Assembly (NCBI GenBank): GCA_903958995.1
Contig: CAJBVG010000163.1
Coordinates: 1 to 10,090, forward strand
Length of the DNA: 10,090 nt
Source: an uncultured bacterium
GTDB lineage: Bacteria > Bacteroidota > Bacteroidia > Sphingobacteriales > Sphingobacteriaceae
Reading direction: 5' to 3'
Both the position numbers and the translations under genes were made by a program. Below are positions 6,390 through 10,090 of the stretch, in pieces (position 1 is the first letter of the stretch; each line of letters starts with the position of its first letter). The notes under the pieces are model-generated. The model was not told the DNA's origin. It searched no databases and worked only from the letters and a program-made list of their open reading frames with translations.

Positions 6390-6935
6390 TTAAATTATTT
6401 TAACCTCCACTAGCCCCTTATTCCCGCAATAATCTCCTGCACTACTATACTTGTAATGTTTTGGTTCATGAACAATTCCAGCCCGAACGGGGTTCATATG
6501 AATATAGTTAAGCTTTTGAAATAAAAAATCCATCGTAAAAATCTCTTTAGCAAAATATGGCTGTTGCCACATTTGATTATTAGAGTTGGCGGGATTCTTC
6601 AAACCATTGTTTCTTAATATAGGTAATATCCATTCCCGTCTATTATCCTGTGTGCTATTTTTTAATTGTTGTATTATTTTAATTGATGTAAATCTCTTAA
6701 AGTCTCTTATTATATCAGATAAATTATTTTGTTCACTTCCAATAATTAAATGAATATGATTTGACATAATAACCCAAGAATATACTTCCAACCCCTTTTT
6801 TTCAATACAATAATTTAAACTATCAACAATTATATCCTTGTATACCTTTTTATCAAAAATATCAATCCATTCCACAACAGTTGTAGTAACAAAATATAGC
6901 TTTAGTTTATCCTGTATTTTATATGCTTCACTCAT
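6390..6935 (-). CDS. REP-associated tyrosine transposase (RAYT), Y1/HUH IS200-like family
   Basis: 181 residues, full length for the family. The N-terminus (residues 3-27, with YFVTTTVVEWIDIF at 14-27) is the typical opening of these proteins and supports the start. SNHIHLII (58-65) holds the HUH metal-binding pair His60/His62. YIHMNPVRAG (144-153) contains the likely catalytic Tyr144 and the NPVRAG signature, followed by HYKYSSAGDY (160-169). Y1 HUH enzymes nick single-stranded DNA at hairpins by a 5'-phosphotyrosine link. RAYTs are usually single-copy genes flanked by, and thought to spread, REP hairpins instead of moving themselves. That is what is seen here: tandem hairpin units abut the 3' end and an inverted unit lies 76 nt upstream of the start. 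The gene opposes the + strand genes on both sides, consistent with insertion of an autonomous module. Confidence 0.9.
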   Translation of the reverse strand: MSEAYKIQDKLKLYFVTTTVVEWIDIFDKKVYKDIIVDSLNYCIEKKGLEVYSWVIMSNHIHLIIGSEQNNLSDIIRDFKRFTSIKIIQQLKNSTQDNRREWILPILRNNGLKNPANSNNQMWQQPYFAKEIFTMDFLFQKLNYIHMNPVRAGIVHEPKHYKYSSAGDYCGNKGLVEVKII

Positions 6936-6939
6936 ATTA

Positions 6940-6947
6940 CAAATGAA
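6940..6947 (-). promoter_or_regulatory. Possible promoter of the transposase gene
   Basis: On the - strand TTCATTTG (one mismatch to TAnnTTTG) lies 4 nt before the ATG at 6935. A TTG lies 20 nt upstream of it, a spacing expected for the -33 element. Transcription would start at or next to the ATG. Confidence 0.35.
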
Positions 6948-7010
6948 AATTTATTATTAGACAATCACAACTGCATTTATGCATGATTTTATGTGCAACC
7001 TTGATATTTC

Positions 7011-7037
7011 GCCAAGGACGCTCCGCTAAACCTTGGC
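7011..7037 (-). repeat. Constant-core hairpin repeat, unit C (inverted copy upstream of the transposase)
   Basis: Read on the - strand: perfect 7-bp stem GCCAAGG/CCTTGGC around TTTAGCGGAGCGT. Similarity to unit A extends into the flank, GAAGCTGAGCCAAGG against GATGCTTAGCCAAGA. Relative to units A and B it is inverted, so the transposase is bracketed by inverted copies, like REP/iREP pairs. Confidence 0.8.
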
Positions 7038-7066
7038 TCAGCTTCATTATTACAGTTATTCAGAAA

Positions 7067-7097
7067 TTTGTTGTATACCTCAAAATCATTACATTTG
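7067..7097 (+). promoter_or_regulatory. Bacteroidota promoter of pepP, implying a leaderless transcript
   Basis: TTTG (7067-7070), 19 nt, then TACATTTG (7090-7097): an exact match to the Bacteroidota consensus TTTG-N19-TAnnTTTG. The -7 box ends 4 nt before the ATG at 7102, so the start site should fall at or within a couple of bases of the start codon. Confidence 0.65.
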
Positions 7098-7101
7098 AGT
7101 T

Positions 7102-8388
7102 ATGAAATATACTTCCATCAAATCCGATCTTTTCATCGAAAACAGAAAACGTTTTAACGAGAAACTAAAACCAAAATCAATGGCAATCATTCAATCTAAT
7201 GATGAGTTTCCTCGTAGTGGTGATCAAAATTATACTTTTCATCAAAACCCTGATATGTTTTGGTTGACAGGTATTGATCAGGAAGAAAGTATTTTTATTT
7301 CATTTCCGGATGCACCAATTCCTGCATATAGAGAAGTGTTGTTTTTGAAAAAAACTAATGAGCATATTGCTATTTGGGAAGGTCACAAATACACAAAAGA
7401 AGAGGCATATGCTACTTCTGGAATTCGTTCAATATTTTGGTTAGAAGATTACAAAAGTATTTTCCCGATGTTGATGAATCATTGCGAAAATGTATACATC
7501 AACAGTAATGAAAATGATCGTTATGTACATATTAATCAGTATCGCGATATTCGTTTTGCAAAACAATTGATGGAACAATATCCATTACATCGATACGAAC
7601 GCGCTGCACCTATTTTTAGAGAGCTACGTGCTGTTAAATCAACCTACGAGGTAGAACTATTACAAACAGCTTGCGACATAACAGAGAAAGCATTTCGTAG
7701 AATTTTAGGTTTTGTAAAACCAGGCGTTGCTGAATACGAGATTGAAGCAGAAATTATTCATGAGTTTATTCGTAATCGTGCAAGCGGACATGCATACAAT
7801 CCAATCATCGCTTCTGGTGATTCGGCAATTGTTTTACATTATAACGATAACAATAAAGCATGCAATGCAGGTGAAGTTATCTTATTAGACTTTGGTGCAG
7901 AGTACGCAAATTATAATGCAGATTTATCTCGCTCTATTCCAGTAAGTGGGAAATATACTCCTCGTCAGAAAGATGTTTACAATGCAGTACTTCGTGTTTT
8001 CAATGCATCTAAACAAATGCTTGTTGAAGGAACAATTTTAGATGAGTACCATAAAGAAGTTGGTAAAATAATGGAGTCTGAATTAATTGGTTTGAACTTA
8101 CTTGATAAACACGATGTAAGTAAACAAAATCCTGATGCGCCATTGTATAAAAAATATTTCATGCACGGAACATCACATTTCTTAGGCTTAGATGTTCACG
8201 ATATCGGTAACCGTTACGAGAAAATGAAAGCTGGAATGGTGTTCACTTGCGAGCCTGGTATTTATATTGCAGAAGAAGGTTTAGGAATTAGAATTGAAAA
8301 TGATATTCTTATTACAAAATCGGGCAATGTAGATTTAATGGCAAACATTCCAATCGAAGCAGACGAAATTGAAAGCTTAATGAACTAA
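7102..8388 (+). CDS. pepP: Xaa-Pro aminopeptidase (aminopeptidase P, M24B)
   Basis: 428 residues, close to the 441 of E. coli PepP. It removes the N-terminal residue from peptides whose second residue is proline; cytoplasmic, with no signal peptide. The N-terminal creatinase-like domain includes FHQNPDMFWLTG (46-57). The C-terminal pita-bread domain has all five metal ligands: Asp263 (LLDFGAE), Asp274 (NADLSR), His359 (HGTSHFLGLDVHD, 355-367), Glu384 (CEPGIYI) and Glu398 or Glu399 region (GIRIEND). The proton-shuttle and substrate histidines correspond to His246, His355 and His366. All catalytic residues are intact. The start agrees with the E. coli N-terminus and with the promoter box directly before it. 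The gene is convergent with hldD, separated by only 10 nt. Confidence 0.94.
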   Translation: MKYTSIKSDLFIENRKRFNEKLKPKSMAIIQSNDEFPRSGDQNYTFHQNPDMFWLTGIDQEESIFISFPDAPIPAYREVLFLKKTNEHIAIWEGHKYTKEEAYATSGIRSIFWLEDYKSIFPMLMNHCENVYINSNENDRYVHINQYRDIRFAKQLMEQYPLHRYERAAPIFRELRAVKSTYEVELLQTACDITEKAFRRILGFVKPGVAEYEIEAEIIHEFIRNRASGHAYNPIIASGDSAIVLHYNDNNKACNAGEVILLDFGAEYANYNADLSRSIPVSGKYTPRQKDVYNAVLRVFNASKQMLVEGTILDEYHKEVGKIMESELIGLNLLDKHDVSKQNPDAPLYKKYFMHGTSHFLGLDVHDIGNRYEKMKAGMVFTCEPGIYIAEEGLGIRIENDILITKSGNVDLMANIPIEADEIESLMN

Positions 8389-8390
8389 GA

Positions 8391-8403
8391 TTAATATGTT
8401 AAT
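8391..8403 (+). repeat. TTAATATGTTAAT motif at the pepP/hldD convergent junction
   Basis: The 13-mer is identical to 1770-1782 in the other convergent junction of the window. It fills most of the 10-nt gap between pepP and hldD and includes the hldD stop codon (TAA read on the - strand at 8399-8401). A role in 3'-end formation is possible but not shown. Confidence 0.5.
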
Positions 8404-9361
8404 TTGTTTCGGGAATCAGATACCCCTTCACATAATCCTCCACTCCTTGTTCTAGGGTGTGGAATGGTTTTGAATAACCGATGCTTCTAAGTTTACTCAT
8501 ATCGGCTTCGGTGAAGTATTGGTATTTATCGCGGATGTCGGCTGGAGTATCAATGTATTCAATATTCTCCGCAACTTTCATTGCAGTAAATGTAGCTTTA
8601 GTTAAATCTTTAAAAGTGCGAGCTTTGCCTGAGCCTAAATTATAGATACCCGATTTTTTGCGAAGTAACATAAAGAAAAATAATATTTCAACTACATCTT
8701 TCACATAAACGAAATCGCGCATTTGTTCTCCATCTTTAAATTCTGGGTTATGCGATTTAAATAAACGCATTCCGCCAGTTTTTTTAATTTGATGAAAAGC
8801 ATGAAAAATAACAGAGGCCATTCTGCCTTTGTGATTTTCATTCGGACCATAAACATTAAAGAATTTTAATCCTGCCCAGAAGTAAGGTTTCTTCTCTTGT
8901 TTCAATGCCCACTTATCAAATTCATTTTTAGATTCGCCGTATGGGTTTAACGGAATTAAAGAATCAATTTTATCGTGATCATCTTTATATCCAAATTCTC
9001 CTAAACCATATGTTGCAGCACTAGAAGCATAGACCATGCCTACACCGTAGGCTGAACAACGGTTCCAGAGCTCCTTCGTATAATCGGTATTTAATTTCCA
9101 AAGAATTTCTTTGCTAAATTCTGCGGTATCTGTACGTGCTCCAATATGAAAAACGAATTGTACAAATTTATGATGTTGATCAAACCATGCGAAAAATTCG
9201 TCGCGATGAACTTTCTCTTTGAATTTTTTTCCTTCTAAATTTTGATGTTTTATTTCTTGTGAAAAATCATCTGCCAAAACTAAATCTGTATAGCCTTCTT
9301 TGTTTAGTTTTTCAACTAAGCAACTTCCAATAAAACCGGCTGCACCTGTTATGATAATCAT
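8399..9361 (-). CDS. hldD: ADP-L-glycero-D-manno-heptose 6-epimerase
   Basis: 320 residues, close to the roughly 310 of E. coli HldD (RfaD) and alignable with it along its length. It converts ADP-D-glycero-beta-D-manno-heptose to ADP-L-glycero-beta-D-manno-heptose, the heptose donor for LPS inner core, in the cytoplasm with bound NADP. Motifs: TGAAGFIG (5-12), ASSAATYG (112-119), YGESK (141-145, catalytic Tyr141/Lys145). FFNVYGPNENHKGRMASV (167-184) includes Lys178, the second catalytic base position. RDFVYV (around 215) and NLGSG are also family features. Several blocks (SSAATYG, FFNVYGP, HKGxMASV, YxAFT-like YQYFTEADMSKLRSIGYSKPF) are specific to HldD and separate it from other SDR epimerases. 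It follows mqnD after 4 nt, indicating one transcript. The other heptose genes (hldE, gmhA, gmhB) are not in the window. Confidence 0.95.
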   Translation of the reverse strand: MIIITGAAGFIGSCLVEKLNKEGYTDLVLADDFSQEIKHQNLEGKKFKEKVHRDEFFAWFDQHHKFVQFVFHIGARTDTAEFSKEILWKLNTDYTKELWNRCSAYGVGMVYASSAATYGLGEFGYKDDHDKIDSLIPLNPYGESKNEFDKWALKQEKKPYFWAGLKFFNVYGPNENHKGRMASVIFHAFHQIKKTGGMRLFKSHNPEFKDGEQMRDFVYVKDVVEILFFFMLLRKKSGIYNLGSGKARTFKDLTKATFTAMKVAENIEYIDTPADIRDKYQYFTEADMSKLRSIGYSKPFHTLEQGVEDYVKGYLIPETN

Positions 9362-9365
9362 CTTA

Positions 9366-10090
9366 CTATTGTTCTTCTAAAATAAAATCTAATTTATAAG
9401 GAGGAGTGATATTCAAACTTACAGCTGTATCAAACAACTTGTAAATTGCTTTTCTTCCTTCTACTCCCAAATTTACTGAATATTTATTAACATATAAGTC
9501 GATATGCTTATACATTACCTCTTCACTCATTTCTTGCGAATGTTGTCTAACGAAATCATATGAAGATTTCGGATTGGCAAAAGCATATTCTACGCTTTTA
9601 CGCAATACGCGATCAATCTTTTTTTGTGTATCTAAATCAAATTTCCTATTCACTACAATGCCACCCAAAGGAATAGCCGATTGGTATTTCGACTCCCAAA
9701 ATTCTCCTAAATCAAGCACTTTTACTAAGCCTTTATCTTGATAGGTAAATCTGTTTTCGTGAATAATTAAGCCTAAATCAATTTCACCATTTAATAATGC
9801 ATTTTCTATTTCCGAAAACACCATCACTTTTTTGTTCTTCGCATTAGGCATCGCAAGACTCAGCAAAAAATTCGCAGTAGTTAATTCGCCCGGTATACCG
9901 ATACGTAGTAATGAGTAGTGAGTAGTGAGTAGTGAGAGTGTTTCCTCAATGCTAAGAGGTCCCTGAGCGGAGCCGAAGGGCTCATTCCTAATTAATAAAG
10001 GTCCGACACCAAAACCGAGTGCACTTCCAGAATTCAACAATTTATACAAATGTGTTAAATGAGCAAAGGCATGATAGCTTAGCTTGGTAA
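9366..10090 (-). CDS. mqnD: 1,4-dihydroxy-6-naphthoate synthase MqnD, 5' end outside window, with in-frame repeat insertions
   Basis: 240 residues visible; the frame stays open to the right edge. The residues upstream of the TTG at 10049 (TKLSYHAFAHLTH) are conserved MqnD sequence, so the true start lies beyond base 10090. MqnD cleaves cyclic dehypoxanthinyl futalosine to 1,4-dihydroxy-6-naphthoate in the futalosine route to menaquinone. Landmarks: SGSALGFGVGPLLI, IGIPGELTTANFLL and DLGLIIHENRFTY, with the catalytic His (codon 9759-9761) and PLGGIVVNRKF. Between GPLLI and IGIPG the protein has 29 residues, where relatives usually have roughly 12-14. Most of the excess is encoded by two repeats: a hairpin element (9961-9980) and a TAGTGAG tandem repeat (9916-9936). 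Both keep the frame and the rest of the protein looks intact, so the gene is probably functional. hldD follows 4 nt downstream. Confidence 0.93.
   Translation of the reverse strand, partial: TKLSYHAFAHLTHLYKLLNSGSALGFGVGPLLIRNEPFGSAQGPLSIEETLSLLTTHYSLLRIGIPGELTTANFLLSLAMPNAKNKKVMVFSEIENALLNGEIDLGLIIHENRFTYQDKGLVKVLDLGEFWESKYQSAIPLGGIVVNRKFDLDTQKKIDRVLRKSVEYAFANPKSSYDFVRQHSQEMSEEVMYKHIDLYVNKYSVNLGVEGRKAIYKLFDTAVSLNITPPYKLDFILEEQ
9907..9936. repeat. TAGTGAG tandem repeat inside mqnD
   Basis: Three perfect 7-bp copies (9916-9922, 9923-9929, 9930-9936), preceded by an imperfect one (TAGTAATGAG, 9907-9916). Seven is not a multiple of three, but three copies add 21 bases, so the mqnD frame is kept. 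On the coding strand this gives the low-complexity stretch SLLTTHYSLL within the surface-loop insertion. Confidence 0.75.
9961..9980 (+). repeat. Constant-core hairpin element embedded in frame in mqnD
   Basis: Arms CCCT (9961-9964) and AGGG (9977-9980) flank GAGCGGAGCCGA. The core AGCGGAGC (9966-9973) is identical to the loop core of unit C near the transposase and one base from units A and B. In mqnD it encodes most of the peptide PFGSAQGPLS. A 5-bp alternative stem TGAGC/GCTCA (9964-9968, 9980-9984) is also possible. Confidence 0.6.

Noticed and set aside
6972..6983. Palindrome TGCATTTATGCA upstream of the transposase as an operator
   Set aside because: The 5-bp arms are short and A/T-rich and there is a single copy, so it cannot be separated from chance.
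9907..9936. CRISPR-like repeat array
   Set aside because: The units are only 7 bp, contiguous and without spacers, inside the mqnD gene; a simple tandem repeat.
10047..10049. TTG as the mqnD start codon
   Set aside because: Thirteen upstream in-frame residues match conserved MqnD sequence (KLSYHAFAHLT), so the gene continues past the window edge.

Overview
This window looks like chromosomal DNA of a Bacteroidota bacterium. The coding sequence is AT-rich, Shine-Dalgarno sites are absent, and several genes have the Bacteroidota-type promoter box TAnnTTTG just ahead of the start codon. The proteins also fit that phylum: futalosine-pathway menaquinone enzyme MqnD, heptose epimerase HldD (so an LPS-type outer membrane), a compact tryptophan 2,3-dioxygenase, and a lineage-typical divergent alanine dehydrogenase. 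The genus cannot be told from the sequence alone.

Layout. (1) 1-1765, + strand: the 3' end of an amidohydrolase gene and a second, secreted amidohydrolase-like gene 12 nt behind it. The second has lost the recognisable metal ligands. (2) 1766-1860: a convergent junction with two large back-to-back inverted repeats. (3) 1861-3033, - strand: an arginase/ureohydrolase-family protein, divergent from (4) 3081-6286, + strand: an NAD(P)-binding epimerase/reductase, tryptophan 2,3-dioxygenase and an alanine dehydrogenase-family protein. (5) 6286-7037: a mobile-element island. It holds a REP-associated (Y1/HUH) tyrosine transposase on the - strand, with tandem hairpin repeats on one side and an inverted copy on the other. 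(6) 7102-8388, + strand: Xaa-Pro aminopeptidase (PepP). (7) 8399 to the right edge, - strand: mqnD (5' end outside the window) followed 4 nt later by hldD.

Function. Much of the window is ordinary housekeeping and amino-acid metabolism: peptide trimming (PepP), tryptophan opening (TDO), alanine/pyruvate interconversion (Ald-like) and possibly guanidino/formimino-group hydrolysis (arginase family). Envelope and quinone synthesis genes (hldD, mqnD) are also present. Three enzyme-family members lack expected active-site residues: the second amidohydrolase, the Ald-like protein and the arginase-like protein.

The most unusual content is repetitive. Hairpins with a constant AGCGRAGC core but different, self-complementary arms flank the transposase. 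A hairpin with the same core is embedded in frame inside mqnD, next to a second in-frame tandem repeat. No stretch over 300 bases lacks a gene; the longest gap is 6936-7101 (166 bases), which holds one hairpin repeat and two promoters.
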